Below, in pieces: positions 26,083 to 35,275 of a stretch of 64,000 nucleotides of DNA. The position numbers were made by a program, and so were the translations under genes. Numbering within the stretch: the stretch's first letter is position 1; every line of letters begins with the position of its first letter. Origin of the DNA: Kribbella sp. NBC_01245 (GTDB lineage Bacteria; Actinomycetota; Actinomycetes; Propionibacteriales; Kribbellaceae). The stretch covers positions 1,488,001 through 1,552,000 of the forward strand of contig NZ_CP108487.1 of the NCBI RefSeq assembly GCF_036226525.1, in the 5' to 3' direction. The notes below the pieces were generated by a model, which was not told the origin of the DNA, did no database searches, and saw nothing but the letters and a program-made list of their open reading frames with translations.

Positions 26083-26895
26083 CTACGCCTGGTTCTGCTC
26101 GTCGCGCCAGCTGATCCACTCGCGCAACAGACCGAGGTCGTGCGACGGGCCGCTCGAGCTGACCGTGAACAGCCGGGTGCCGACATCGAGCAGACCCTTG
26201 CCGACCTTCTCCGGCGACTCGCTCACGGCGACCGACCGCTCGATCTCGCCCGGGTCGCGGCCGACGTCGGCGCAATGCCGGTCGAGGACGGCGTGCTTGT
26301 GCGCGACCGTCTCGGCGTTACCGAAGCCGTGCCAGATCGTGGCGTGCTTCGCGACGAGCTTCAGCGTCTTCCGCTCGCCACCGCCGCCGATCAGCACGGG
26401 GATGTCGCGCGTCGGCTTCGGGTTGAGCTTGCTCCAGCGCTGCTCGATCCGCGGCAGCGCCTCGGCCAGGTTGTCCAGGCGGCCGCCGGCGGTGCCGAAG
26501 TCGTAGCCGTACTCCTGATAGTCCTTCTCGAACCAGCCCGAGCCGATGCCGAGGATCAGCCGGCCGTCGCTGATGTGGTCGACGGTCCGGGCCATATCGG
26601 CCAGCAGCTCGGGATTGCGGTACGAGTTACAGCTGACGAGAGCGCCGATCTCGACCCGCGAGGTCGCCTCGGCCCACGCGCCGAGCATGGTCCAGCACTC
26701 GAAATGCTTGCCCTCGGGCTCACCGTTCAACGGGAAGAAGTGGTCCCAGTTGAAGACGATGTCGACGCCGGCCTCCTCGGCGTCGGCGACGGTCTGCCGG
26801 ATCTGGCCGTAGTCGGCATGCTGCGGCTGGACCTGGTACCCGATCCGCACCGGGAAGGCGTCGTACGGACGGCTGGGGGATTCGGTTGATGTCAT
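26083..26895 (-). CDS. LLM-class F420-dependent oxidoreductase
   Basis: 270 residues, luciferase-like TIM barrel. IGYQVQPQHADYGQIRQTV at the start, NWDHFFPLNG, SCNSYRNPELLADMARTVD and DGRLILGIGSGWFEKDYQEYG are typical of actinobacterial F420-dependent members (TIGR03560-like). The substrate is unknown. The gene lies 60 bases upstream of def in the same direction, perhaps co-transcribed. Confidence 0.85.
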   Translation of the reverse strand: MTSTESPSRPYDAFPVRIGYQVQPQHADYGQIRQTVADAEEAGVDIVFNWDHFFPLNGEPEGKHFECWTMLGAWAEATSRVEIGALVSCNSYRNPELLADMARTVDHISDGRLILGIGSGWFEKDYQEYGYDFGTAGGRLDNLAEALPRIEQRWSKLNPKPTRDIPVLIGGGGERKTLKLVAKHATIWHGFGNAETVAHKHAVLDRHCADVGRDPGEIERSVAVSESPEKVGKGLLDVGTRLFTVSSSGPSHDLGLLREWISWRDEQNQA

Positions 26896-26961
26896 GTCAT
26901 CGAGCCTATCGCCGCGATCCAGGCCGTTTCACGGGCCTTTCGGCGTCACAGCCTTTTCGGG

Positions 26962-27315
26962 TTATGGCCAGCCACCGCCGGTCGGTTTGGGTTTCGCGAC
27001 GATGCGCTTGCAGGCGGCCATCGACTGATCGTGCACCCAGGTTGGGCTGAGCTGGTTCTTGGCCTTCAGCGCCTTGGCCTGCTTGACGATGGTCCGGAGT
27101 TCCAGGTACTTGTCCATGCTCAGACCCATGTGCTGGTAGTCGTACCCCTTGTCAGGCTTGCCGCTCAGCATCTCCGCGGCCCAATAGTCGAGCTGCTCGG
27201 CACAACTCGCGACGGGGTCTTTACTCGGCGTCGGGCTGGGCGTTGAAGCAGGCTCCCCACCACAACCCACCAACAGGCCGACGAAGGCCAACGCGAGAGC
27301 GGCGCGTTTGAGCAT
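26962..27315 (-). CDS. Small lipoprotein, function unknown
   Basis: 117 residues. A lipoprotein signal peptide is clear: basic start, hydrophobic ALALAFVGLLVGC with the acylated Cys at position 18, followed by a Ser/Thr/Pro-rich linker. The mature part (SCAEQLDYWAAEMLSGKP to CKRIVAKPKP) has two cysteines that could pair. No family recognised. Confidence 0.75.
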   Translation of the reverse strand: MLKRAALALAFVGLLVGCGGEPASTPSPTPSKDPVASCAEQLDYWAAEMLSGKPDKGYDYQHMGLSMDKYLELRTIVKQAKALKAKNQLSPTWVHDQSMAACKRIVAKPKPTGGGWP

Positions 27316-27359
27316 GCGCCCAAGTAAACCAGGGCTCCTGGTGCACCGACGGCCAAAAT

Positions 27360-27911
27360 TCAGCGAACGCGATAACGGATATGAGTAGCGGCAGGCGTAT
27401 TGATCACCTCAACGATTTCCAGTTCGATCTCCGCCGGCAACACATCGAACAAGCGGCGGCCTCGGCCCAACAACACTGGAATCAGATGAATCTGCACTTC
27501 GTCGAGCACCCCGGCCGCCAGCGCCTCCCGCACGGTATAAGCGCCACCACGTAGCTGCACATTCTTGTCTCCGGCAGCGGCTTTTGCCTGCGCCATCGCG
27601 CTTTCGATCCCGTCTTGCACATAGGTCACCAGCGGATAGCCCCAGCGGGCAGCCGGTGCGGGCGGCCGGTGACTGGGAACAAAGATCGGGTTGCCGTTGT
27701 GGTCGCCACCCCAGTGATCCATCAGCTCAGCAGTCCGCCGGCCCGATAGAACCGCACCCGCGGCGTCCCATTCTTCTTGGAACTGCCCCGCCGTTCCGGG
27801 GTCATCGGCCCACTTGTGTAACCGCTCACCGTCGACGCCACCGAGGTAGTCGTCGGAATCAGCGACATACCCATCGAGTGACATCGACATATCCAGCACT
27901 GATACAGCCAT
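27360..27911 (-). CDS. Dihydrofolate reductase-like (RibD C-terminal domain) protein
   Basis: 183 residues. VLDMSMSLDGYVADSDD at the start, LSGRRTAELMDHWGG, and the late ARWGYPLVTYV and LIPVLLGRGRRLFD segments match the RibD-C/DHFR-like family common in actinobacteria. Members bind NADPH but their substrates are mostly unknown. A second relative lies immediately upstream at 27967-28521, in the same direction. Confidence 0.85.
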   Translation of the reverse strand: MAVSVLDMSMSLDGYVADSDDYLGGVDGERLHKWADDPGTAGQFQEEWDAAGAVLSGRRTAELMDHWGGDHNGNPIFVPSHRPPAPAARWGYPLVTYVQDGIESAMAQAKAAAGDKNVQLRGGAYTVREALAAGVLDEVQIHLIPVLLGRGRRLFDVLPAEIELEIVEVINTPAATHIRYRVR

Positions 27912-27966
27912 GATTGATTCCTTCTTGGTCGGTTCCGGGCCAGCGGTTCATGGTGCAGGCCTCGGC

Positions 27967-28521
27967 TTAGTTCTCGGCGCGGATGCGGTAGTCCAGGATC
28001 ACGATTCCTGAGCTCAGTGCGGTGGTGTTGACGAGGTTGAACCGGGTCACGCCGGTGTCGCGGTACAGGAGGTCTTGGGTGCCGCCGTGGCCGACGAAGA
28101 AGGGGTGGACCCAGAGGCGGAGGCGGTCCAGGAGGCCCGCGGCGATGAGCGTGCGGGTGACCGGGCCGAATCCGTATTGGACGATGTCGTCGCCTGGTTC
28201 CTCCTTCAGCTGTTCGACCGCGGCTACGAGGTCGCCCTGGATGACGTGCGCGTTGTTCCAGGCGGGATCGGTGAGGGTCGTGGAGGCGACGTACTTGGGC
28301 ATCGAGTTCATCTTGTCGGCGGTGTCGCCGGACAGGATCGGCCAGACCCCGGCGAAGCTCTCATAGGTGTGGCGGCCCATGAGGACGGCCGAACAGGATT
28401 GGATCAGCTCCGCTTGAACCTTGTTTCCCTCGTCGGAGAAGCCACCCAGGCCGGGCCACGTCTCGGGGTGTTCGACGATGCCGTCCAGGCTGATGTAGGT
28501 GGAGTTGACGATCTCGCGCAT
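27967..28521 (-). CDS. Dihydrofolate reductase-like protein
   Basis: 184 residues from ATG 28521, with GGAAGGACC upstream. STYISLDGIVEHPETWPG, LMGRHTYESFAGVWP and GFGPVTRTLIAAGLLDRLRLW are the RibD-C/DHFR-like signature. It is divergent from the MocR regulator at 28625 with an inverted repeat between them, so MocR probably controls it and perhaps its neighbour. Confidence 0.87.
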   Translation of the reverse strand: MREIVNSTYISLDGIVEHPETWPGLGGFSDEGNKVQAELIQSCSAVLMGRHTYESFAGVWPILSGDTADKMNSMPKYVASTTLTDPAWNNAHVIQGDLVAAVEQLKEEPGDDIVQYGFGPVTRTLIAAGLLDRLRLWVHPFFVGHGGTQDLLYRDTGVTRFNLVNTTALSSGIVILDYRIRAEN

Positions 28522-28580
28522 CTTGGTCCTTCCATCGGGTGGATGGCCTCCAGCCTGTGGTCGAATCTGCTCTGGCTGAA

Positions 28581-28609
28581 GGTCCAATCCGACGAGCCGG
28601 CAGTGGACC
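28581..28609. promoter_or_regulatory. Inverted repeat between MocR and dihydrofolate reductase-like genes
   Basis: GGTCCA (28581-28586) and TGGACC (28604-28609) are exact reverse complements 17 bases apart, in the 103-base divergent gap. GTGGTCGAAT slightly to the left gives a third similar half site. MocR proteins commonly bind such spaced half sites next to their own start. Confidence 0.45.
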
Positions 28610-28624
28610 ACTTATGGAGGCGTC

Positions 28625-30052
28625 ATGGCCGTGCAGTGGAAAGGTGACGGGCCCGGCCTGCTGGTGCAGCTGGACCGGGACGTACCCCGGCAGCTCGGAC
28701 ACCAGTTGCAGGAGCAGTTGCGCTCGGCGATCCGTGCAGGGGCAATCCGCGCCGGCGAGCGACTGCCCTCGTCGCGGAGCCTCGCCGATCAGCTGGGGAT
28801 CTCGCGTGGACTCGTGGTCGACAGCTACGCGCAGTTGTACGCAGAGGGCTACCTCGTCACTGAGGTGGGTTCCGGTACGCGCGTGGCCGAGCGGGCAGGG
28901 ACAACATCCCCTGCCGAGACGCCATTGCCGAGGGTGGATCCAGCCAGGACGAAGAGCGAGGTCGACTTTGAGTACGGCGTACCGGATCTGGCCTCGGCGC
29001 CGATACGGGACTGGCTCTGGGCGCTCGGCGACGCGGCCCGGCTCGCTCCCGCTGCCTTGATGGGTGACGAGCCTGATGGGGGTGACCAGCGGCTGCGAGA
29101 AGTGCTGGCGGCGTACCATCGCCGGGTCCGAGCAGGAGCTGCGTTCGCGGAGCACACCGTGGTGACGGCCGGTTTCCGGCATGCACTCACGCTCGTCTTC
29201 GCAACGCTGGCAAGCAATGGTGTGAAACGCGTCGGGCTGGAGAGCCCCGGCCCACGAGCGCACGATCGGATCGCCGAGCGGTTCGGCCTGCAGGCGGTGC
29301 CGGTGCCTGTAGACGAAGACGGCGTCGACGTAGGCCGGCTGGCGGCCAGCGGAGCACGCGCCGTCGTGGTCACTCCTGCGCATCAGTGCCCTACTGGCGT
29401 GGCACTCAGCCCGGAGCGCCGGCACAAGCTGCTGGCCTGGGCGGAGGCGGTCGACGGCTTCGTGATCGAAGACGACTACGACTCGGAGTTCCGCTACGAC
29501 CGCCAGCCGGTCGGCTCCCTGCAGGGTCTGTCGCCCGAGCGGGTGATCGCGCTGGGGTCGGTGAGCAAGACGCTCGCGCCGGGAATCCGGATCGGCTGGA
29601 TGTTCGCGCCGCCGGGCCTTGTCGACCCGCTCGTCGAGACGAAGGCTCTGACCAGTCGCGGAGCTCCCGCCCTCGACCAGCTCGCGCTGGCCCGCCTGAT
29701 GGAGTCCGGTCGATACGACGGGCACCTCCGCCGAATGCGGACGACCTACCAGCGTCGACGCAGCACACTCATCACAGCGGTGGACGAGTTCCTGCCGACC
29801 CTTCGGCTGGACGGGCTCGCGGCAGGCTGCCACGCCGTACTCCGCCTGCCGGACGGTGTACGGGAAGCAGACGTCGTGACCGGGGCCAGGCAGCGATCGG
29901 TGGAAGTTCGCGGCCTAAGCGAGTACTGCTTCGGAGCCGGCGAGCTCGCCGCACATCCGGCGCCGGGCCTCGTCCTCGGCTTCGGCAACGTCAACGAGTC
30001 ACGCATCCGGCGTGGAGTAGGCGTCCTGGCCGAGGTGATCGGAGCAGGTTAG
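28625..30052 (+). CDS. MocR family (GntR-HTH plus aminotransferase-like) regulator
   Basis: 475 residues. The N-terminal GntR winged helix (about 20-90: LRSAIRAGAIRAGERLPSSR, LADQLGISRGLVVDSYAQL) is fused to a fold-type I aminotransferase domain. The PLP lysine lies in GSVSKTLAPGIRIGW, and VTPAHQCPTGVALSPERR and IEDDYDSEFRYDR are present. Such proteins act as PLP-responsive activators, often of vitamin B6 or amino-acid genes. Here the divergent target is a dihydrofolate-reductase-like gene. Confidence 0.9.
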   Translation: MAVQWKGDGPGLLVQLDRDVPRQLGHQLQEQLRSAIRAGAIRAGERLPSSRSLADQLGISRGLVVDSYAQLYAEGYLVTEVGSGTRVAERAGTTSPAETPLPRVDPARTKSEVDFEYGVPDLASAPIRDWLWALGDAARLAPAALMGDEPDGGDQRLREVLAAYHRRVRAGAAFAEHTVVTAGFRHALTLVFATLASNGVKRVGLESPGPRAHDRIAERFGLQAVPVPVDEDGVDVGRLAASGARAVVVTPAHQCPTGVALSPERRHKLLAWAEAVDGFVIEDDYDSEFRYDRQPVGSLQGLSPERVIALGSVSKTLAPGIRIGWMFAPPGLVDPLVETKALTSRGAPALDQLALARLMESGRYDGHLRRMRTTYQRRRSTLITAVDEFLPTLRLDGLAAGCHAVLRLPDGVREADVVTGARQRSVEVRGLSEYCFGAGELAAHPAPGLVLGFGNVNESRIRRGVGVLAEVIGAG

Positions 30053-30100
30053 GCGTTCTGCCGGCAAAGAACTGTCGGTGCGTCGTACTAGGTTGCGGCC

Positions 30101-30601
30101 ATGGAGAACACCACGCGCCCCGAGCCGCCGCTGTACGCCGACGAGAAGGCGACGGTCGTCGGTTTTCTCGAGTTCCTGCGCGCAACTCTGCGCTGGAAAT
30201 GCGAGGGCCTGACGCCGGAGCAACTCGGGCTGCGGGCGGTCGAGCCGTCGGAGATGTCGCTACACGGGTTGATCCGCCATCTGACCGAGGTGGAGCTCAG
30301 TTGGTTCGTGGAGTGCTTCACCGACGAGGAGATGGTGTATCCGTACACGGCCGACAGACCCAACGGCGACTGGGCTGATCTCGATCCCGCGTCCTATGCC
30401 GCAGACCTCGAGCGGTACGACGCTGCCGTGGCGCGGGTCCGCTCGATCGTCGACGGGCTCGAGCCGGATGCCGTGGGGAAGTGGCGAGGTGAGCCGATCA
30501 CCTTGCGCTGGGTGCTTACGCACATGGTCGAGGAGTACGGGCGCCACTGCGGGCACGCCGACCTCCTGCGCGAGCGCATCGACGGCCGAACGGGGGAGTG
30601 A
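30101..30601 (+). CDS. DinB family protein (DUF664)
   Basis: 166 residues, four-helix DinB fold. Metal histidines are likely those in SLHGLIRHLTEVEL and EEYGRHCGHADLLRE. Some actinobacterial relatives are mycothiol-dependent transferases, others unknown. It converges on the DUF899 gene. Confidence 0.85.
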   Translation: MENTTRPEPPLYADEKATVVGFLEFLRATLRWKCEGLTPEQLGLRAVEPSEMSLHGLIRHLTEVELSWFVECFTDEEMVYPYTADRPNGDWADLDPASYAADLERYDAAVARVRSIVDGLEPDAVGKWRGEPITLRWVLTHMVEEYGRHCGHADLLRERIDGRTGE

Positions 30602-31238
30602 CGTCAGATGTCGTACTCGTCGGGAACGCGCATGTTGGGGCCGCCCGGAGGAACGCGCTGATGCCCGGCTGTTCCTCGCCGTTCATGTCGTCCGTCCACG
30701 GTCCGTCGGTCCATGGTGTGCCGGCCTCGGTGAGTTCGGCTTCGGTGCGGAAGTGGAGCAGCACCGGCGCGACCCGGTTGTCGAGGGTGGCGTGGAAGTC
30801 GTAGTTGAAGTCGCTGCCGTACGACGAGTACCAGGGGAACGTCCAGCCCATCCGCTCGCGGTAGGCGGCGAGCTTCTCGTAGGGCGCCCGCGATACGGCG
30901 ACGAGGGTGGTGTTGCGCACGTGCAACTGCCGCAGCCTGCCGATCCCGTCAGCGGCAGAGGAGCAGCTCGAGCAGCCCTCGTCCCAGTCCGGGCCGTACA
31001 TGAAGTGGTGCATGACCAGCTGCGGCCTGCCCTCGAACAGGTCGAGCAGACTGACCGTGCCATCCGGTCCGTCGAACGTGTACGGCTTGTCGATGCGGAC
31101 CATCGGCAACCGGCGGCGCTCGGCGTTGAGCCGGTCACGCGCCCGCGTCAGCTCCTTCTCCTTCGCCAGCAGTTCCTTGCGCGCGGCGAGCCACTCGTCG
31201 CGTGACACGACCTGGGGTAGATCTCCCGCTGATGTCAT
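30516..31238 (-). CDS. DUF899 family thioredoxin-like protein, probable frameshift at C-terminus
   Basis: As read, 240 residues. DEWLAARKELLAKEKELTRAR, FEGRPQLVMHHFMYGPDWDEGC and FPWYSSYGSDFNYDFHA are typical of the DUF899 thioredoxin-like family. After GISAFLR the frame becomes Ala/Arg/Thr-rich and runs 86 bases antisense into dinB. One base out of frame the sequence reads GGPNMRVPDEYDI and stops at 30604-30606, just beyond the dinB stop. A one-base deletion near 30645 would explain this, so the native end is probably 30604. Confidence 0.7.
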   Translation of the reverse strand: MTSAGDLPQVVSRDEWLAARKELLAKEKELTRARDRLNAERRRLPMVRIDKPYTFDGPDGTVSLLDLFEGRPQLVMHHFMYGPDWDEGCSSCSSAADGIGRLRQLHVRNTTLVAVSRAPYEKLAAYRERMGWTFPWYSSYGSDFNYDFHATLDNRVAPVLLHFRTEAELTEAGTPWTDGPWTDDMNGEEQPGISAFLRAAPTCAFPTSTTSDVTPPFGRRCARAGGRRARSGARTPRPCA

Positions 31239-31331
31239 CTCGATTCTCCTAACGATTCTCGTGACACCCTCGCCTCGGGGGAGTGGCGTTATTCGCGAGC
31301 GGTGTCAGTGGTGGCGGGCTAGCGTGGGCGC

Positions 31332-31886
31332 ATGGTGGCGCGGATGCTCGTACTCAATGGCGGTTCCAGCTCGGGCAAGTCCGGCATTATTCGCTGTTTA
31401 CAAGCGATTCTGCCCGATCCGTGGCTGACGTTCGGCGCCGACGGTTTTGTCGAGTCGATGCCGGCCGCGCTGCAGGCCTCGGACGCGGGCATCGAGTTCG
31501 GTCCGGCCGGTGAGGTGATCGTCGGGCCGGTCTTCCGGCAGTTGGAGGCCGCCTGGATGACCGGCATCATCGCGATGAACCGGGCCGGCGCCAACGTCAT
31601 CATCGACGAGATCTTCCTCGGCGGAGCGGAGTCTCAACGCCGCTGGCTCGACGCCCTCGACGACTTCGGCGACCTCGAGGTCCTTTGGGTCGGCGTGCGC
31701 TGTGCCCCTGACGTGGCCGCCGGCCGCGAGCTCGCCCGAGGCGACCGGACCGTCGGCATGGCCGCTTCCCAGGCCGACCTCGTGCACGAAGGCGTCAAGT
31801 ACGACCTAGAGGTCGACACCACCCACACCGAGTCCCTCACCTGCGCCCAAACCATCGCCCGCCACCTCGCTTCGACAGGTGGGTGA
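31332..31886 (+). CDS. Chloramphenicol phosphotransferase-like P-loop kinase
   Basis: 184 residues. Walker [11 protein letters not shown] begins the protein; [22 protein letters not shown] and [20 protein letters not shown] follow the chloramphenicol 3'-O-phosphotransferase family of Streptomyces venezuelae. Members phosphorylate hydroxylated small molecules; resistance is not implied. A family relative at 25128 is a deletion remnant. Confidence 0.82.
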   Translation: MVARMLVLNGGSSSGKSGIIRCLQAILPDPWLTFGADGFVESMPAALQASDAGIEFGPAGEVIVGPVFRQLEAAWMTGIIAMNRAGANVIIDEIFLGGAESQRRWLDALDDFGDLEVLWVGVRCAPDVAAGRELARGDRTVGMAASQADLVHEGVKYDLEVDTTHTESLTCAQTIARHLASTGG

Positions 31887-31899
31887 TTGACGGCGCAGT

Positions 31900-33402
31900 A
31901 TGGCTGGCATGCAGCCGACGGTCGTACTGAGTGCAGGCAAGGTCCGGGGGAGCACGGTCGACGGAGTCTCCTCGTTTCTCGGCATCCCGTACGCCGCGGC
32001 GCCGACCGGGGCCGCGGCCTTCGCGGCGCCGCGTCCGCCCGCGCCCTGGGACGGCGTGCGGGATGCCACCGCGTACGGTCCGACAGCGCCTCAGCCCGGC
32101 TACGACCCGCCGTACGACCGGCTGCTGGCCAACCCGCTCATCGACGGCGCGGACTACCTCAACCTCAACGTGTGGACGCCGGCCGAGGGCGGTGAAGGCC
32201 TGCCGGTGATGGTGTGGCTGCACGGCGGCGCCTTCCGGAACGGCTCGAACGCTGTGCCGACGTACGACGGGCAGGCCTTCGCGCGCGACGGCGTTGTCCT
32301 GGTCAGTGCGAACTACCGGCTCGGCCTCCTCGGTTTTGGCGTGGTCGAAGGCGCGCCGGCCAATCGCGGATTGCTCGACCAGATCGCGGCGTTGAGCTGG
32401 GTACGGGAGAACGTCGCCGCGTTCGGAGGCGATCCCGACCAGGTCACGGTTTTCGGCGAATCGGCGGGCGGAATGAGCGTCGCCACGTTGATCTCGATCC
32501 CGGCGGCGCGCGGGTTGTTCCAGCGGGCGATCGTGCAGAGCGGTTCGGCCGAGGCCGTCGCCGAGCAGGCTGACGCCGCGCTGGTCACGCGCGAGGTGGC
32601 CAAGCGGCTGGGCGTCGAGCCCACGGCGGAGGGCCTTGGCGGGGTCGAGCTCGCCAAGTTGGTCGCGGCCCAGGGAGCGGTCGCGAGCGAGTTGCGGGCG
32701 CAGCCGGATCCACTGCGCTGGGGGCGTACGACGATCGCGGCCGGCGGCGGGATCATGCCGTTCTTGCCGGTGATCGATGGCGAGCTGATCACGAGGCTGC
32801 CGCTGCACGCGATCATCGACGGCGCCGGCCGGGACATCGACCTGCTGACCGGGACCACCAGCGAGGAGTTCCGGCTGTTCATGGTGCCGAGCGGTATCAC
32901 CGCGGCGATGACGGCCGAGGCGCTACCGCCGACCTTGGTGCGGCTTGGGCTGAGTCCGGAACTCGCGGCGGTCTACGCGGCCGGGCGGCCCGGGTATTCG
33001 CCGGGTGATCTGCTGGCGGCGATCGTGACGGACAATTTCTTCACGATGCCGACGGTCCGGCTGGCGGATGCGCACGCGTCGACGGGCGGGAAGTCCTTTG
33101 TGTACGAGTTCGCCTGGCGGAGCGCAGTCGGTGGGCTCGGTGCGTGCCATGCGCTGGAGCTCGGTTTTGTCTTCGACAGCCTGGGCGAGGCGGCGGCGTT
33201 GCTGACCGGGCCGGACGCGCCGCAGGAACTGGCCGACGAGGTGCACGCGGCGTGGGTCGCCTTCGCGAAGACCGGCGATCCCGGCTGGGGCCGGTACGGC
33301 AACGGCGCCCGGCCGGTGCTGCGATTCGACCACCCCGAGTCGCGCCAACTCGAGAACCCGCGACCCGACGAACTCGCCCGCTGGACGGTGGAAACCCACT
33401 AG
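31900..33402 (+). CDS. Type B carboxylesterase
   Basis: 500 residues, normal for the family. The N-terminal GIPYAAAPTGAAAFAAPRPP, the oxyanion hole WLHGGAFRNG, the nucleophile FGESAGGMS (Ser about residue 187) and a C-terminal ACHALELGFVFD segment with the catalytic His are present. No signal peptide, so cytoplasmic. ATG 31900 and 31909 are both possible; neither has a good ribosome site. The SMP-30-like gene begins 10 bases later. Confidence 0.88.
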   Translation: MAGMQPTVVLSAGKVRGSTVDGVSSFLGIPYAAAPTGAAAFAAPRPPAPWDGVRDATAYGPTAPQPGYDPPYDRLLANPLIDGADYLNLNVWTPAEGGEGLPVMVWLHGGAFRNGSNAVPTYDGQAFARDGVVLVSANYRLGLLGFGVVEGAPANRGLLDQIAALSWVRENVAAFGGDPDQVTVFGESAGGMSVATLISIPAARGLFQRAIVQSGSAEAVAEQADAALVTREVAKRLGVEPTAEGLGGVELAKLVAAQGAVASELRAQPDPLRWGRTTIAAGGGIMPFLPVIDGELITRLPLHAIIDGAGRDIDLLTGTTSEEFRLFMVPSGITAAMTAEALPPTLVRLGLSPELAAVYAAGRPGYSPGDLLAAIVTDNFFTMPTVRLADAHASTGGKSFVYEFAWRSAVGGLGACHALELGFVFDSLGEAAALLTGPDAPQELADEVHAAWVAFAKTGDPGWGRYGNGARPVLRFDHPESRQLENPRPDELARWTVETH

Positions 33403-33412
33403 GGTTCGCGGT

Positions 33413-34402
33413 ATGAGCCCGAAGTCGAGCATCGCCCCCGTTCGCTGGACCCCGCCGCCCGCCGTACCGCCGCACGCCAAGCGGGCGATCTCGGTCACGG
33501 TCGTGCCGATGCCCGGTGAGGGACCCGAGGACACCCTGCTCGATGCCGAGGGCAACATCCTGACCGGCTTACTGGACGGCCGGATTCTCCGGATCAGCGC
33601 GGATACGAAGACCATCACGGAGCTCGCGAACACCGGCGGCCGTCCGCTCGGCCTGGAGTGGTTGCCCGACGGCAAAGTGCTCGTCTGCGATGCCGGCCGC
33701 GGTCTGCTCCGGCTCGACCTCGGCACCGGTGAGCTGGAGACGCTCGCGGCTGAGATCGACGGCGTGCCGATGAAGTTCTGCAACAACGCTGCGGTCGCCG
33801 CCGACGGCACGATCTACTTCACCGACTCGTCGACCCGGTTCAGCGTGGACGAGTGGATGGCGGATCTGCTCGAGCACTCCGCGACGGGCCGGCTCTTCCG
33901 GCGTACGACGGATGGGAAGGTAACCAAGCTCGCGGACGGCCTGGCCTTCCCGAACGGCGTGGCGTTGAGCGCGGACGGCAACACGCTGTTCTTCGTCGAG
34001 ACGGCCGGCTATCGGCTGCTGAAGCTCGACCTCACGACCGAAGGCGCGAAGCCCGAGCTCGTGGTGATGCTGCCGGGGCTGCCCGACAACATCTCGACCG
34101 GGTCCGACGGCCTGATCTGGATCGCGATCGGCTCGCCGCGCAACGCCCTGCTGGACTTCCTGCTCGACAAACCGCCCGTGCTGCGCAAGATCGTCTGGGC
34201 GTTGCCGGATGCGTTGAAGCCGAAGGCCGCGTCGGTGATCGACGTCCAGGCGTACGACGAGACCGGGCGGCTGGTGCATGACTTGCGCGGCCGGCATGCG
34301 GGGTTCCACGGGCCGACCGCGGCGCGCGAGGCGGACGGCAAGGTCTGGCTGGCCAGCATCATGGGCACCAGCCTCGCCGTCTTCGACGTACCCGAAAACT
34401 AA
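33413..34402 (+). CDS. SMP-30/strictosidine synthase-like beta-propeller protein
   Basis: 329 residues. Repeated strand units (GNILTGLLDGRILRIS, GLEWLPDGKVLVCDAGRGLL, DGTIYFTDSSTRF, LAFPNGVALSADGNTLFFVE) mark a six-bladed propeller related to gluconolactonases and strictosidine synthase. These act as lactonases or esterases; the substrate is unknown. It follows the carboxylesterase by 10 bases, so the two are probably one operon acting on the same ester or lactone class. Confidence 0.82.
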   Translation: MSPKSSIAPVRWTPPPAVPPHAKRAISVTVVPMPGEGPEDTLLDAEGNILTGLLDGRILRISADTKTITELANTGGRPLGLEWLPDGKVLVCDAGRGLLRLDLGTGELETLAAEIDGVPMKFCNNAAVAADGTIYFTDSSTRFSVDEWMADLLEHSATGRLFRRTTDGKVTKLADGLAFPNGVALSADGNTLFFVETAGYRLLKLDLTTEGAKPELVVMLPGLPDNISTGSDGLIWIAIGSPRNALLDFLLDKPPVLRKIVWALPDALKPKAASVIDVQAYDETGRLVHDLRGRHAGFHGPTAAREADGKVWLASIMGTSLAVFDVPEN

Positions 34403-34405
34403 GAA

Positions 34406-35197
34406 TCAGCCGATCTGCCACGAGCGCTTGGACAGGCCGTACCAGAAGCCCTCGATCACGCTGTCGGCCTTATCCAGCTCGCGATCGGCCGCGCCAAGCG
34501 TCACGAACAACGGCGCGAAGTGCTCGGTCCGAGGATGGGCGATGCGAGCCGCGGGCGCCTTGTGCAGGAAGTCGATGAGTGCGTCGACGTCCTGCGCGGC
34601 CAGGGCCCGTTCCGCCCAGTCGTCGAACTCCTTCGACCACGCCGGCGGGGTCTGCGCGGCCTCGCGGCTCATGTCCATCTCGCGCAAGTTGTGCGTGGTG
34701 AAACCGCTGCCGATGATCAGCACACCCTGGTCCCGCAACGGCGCCAGCTTGCGGCCCACCTCGTACAACGCGAGCGGATCCAGCGTCGGCATCGACACCT
34801 GGAGGACCGGCACCTCCGCGTCCGGGTACATCTCCTTCAGCGGCACATACGCCCCGTGGTCGAGCCCGCGGTTCGGGTCGTCGTACACCGGAGTGGCGGG
34901 GGAGTGCAGTAGCTTGCGGACCTGGTCGGCGAGTTCGGGGGCTCCCGGAGCGGCGTACTCCACCTGGTAGTAGCGCTCCGGGAAGCCCCAGAAGTCGTAC
35001 AGCAACGGCACGGTCTGGGTGGCGGCGAGCGTCAGCGGCGCCGCCTCCCAGTGTGCGGACACGATCAGGACGGCCGTCGGCTTGCCCAGCCGCGAACCGA
35101 TCCCGGCCAGCTCACTGGTCCAGGTCCGGTCGTCGGCCAACGGCGGCGCACCGTGGCTGAGGTACAGCACGGGTGTCCTGCTGACGGTGTCGCTCAT
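34406..35197 (-). CDS. Class III extradiol ring-cleavage dioxygenase (DODA-like)
   Basis: 263 residues from ATG 35197, with GAAAGG upstream. LYLSHGAPPL, LIVSAHWEA and GLDHGAYVPLKEMYP carry the metal-binding His and Glu of YgiD/4,5-DOPA-dioxygenase proteins; GSGFTTHNLRE follows. The usual reaction is ring opening of catechols. It converges on the SMP-30-like gene. Confidence 0.88.
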   Translation of the reverse strand: MSDTVSRTPVLYLSHGAPPLADDRTWTSELAGIGSRLGKPTAVLIVSAHWEAAPLTLAATQTVPLLYDFWGFPERYYQVEYAAPGAPELADQVRKLLHSPATPVYDDPNRGLDHGAYVPLKEMYPDAEVPVLQVSMPTLDPLALYEVGRKLAPLRDQGVLIIGSGFTTHNLREMDMSREAAQTPPAWSKEFDDWAERALAAQDVDALIDFLHKAPAARIAHPRTEHFAPLFVTLGAADRELDKADSVIEGFWYGLSKRSWQIG

Positions 35198-35241
35198 GAT
35201 CGTGCCTTTCGCGTCGTTCCTGCTCTCACCCATCTCCAACA

Positions 35242-35254
35242 TAGTTGAACACTA
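35242..35254. promoter_or_regulatory. Possible operator, TAGTTGAACACTA
   Basis: TAGT and ACTA flank TTGAACAC-type core sequence about 45 bases upstream of the dioxygenase start, in an AT-rich patch. MarR- and HxlR-type regulators often bind similar sites. Weak evidence, and no such regulator is adjacent. Confidence 0.25.
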
Positions 35255-35275
35255 AACATATTCCCAGTGAGCGAC

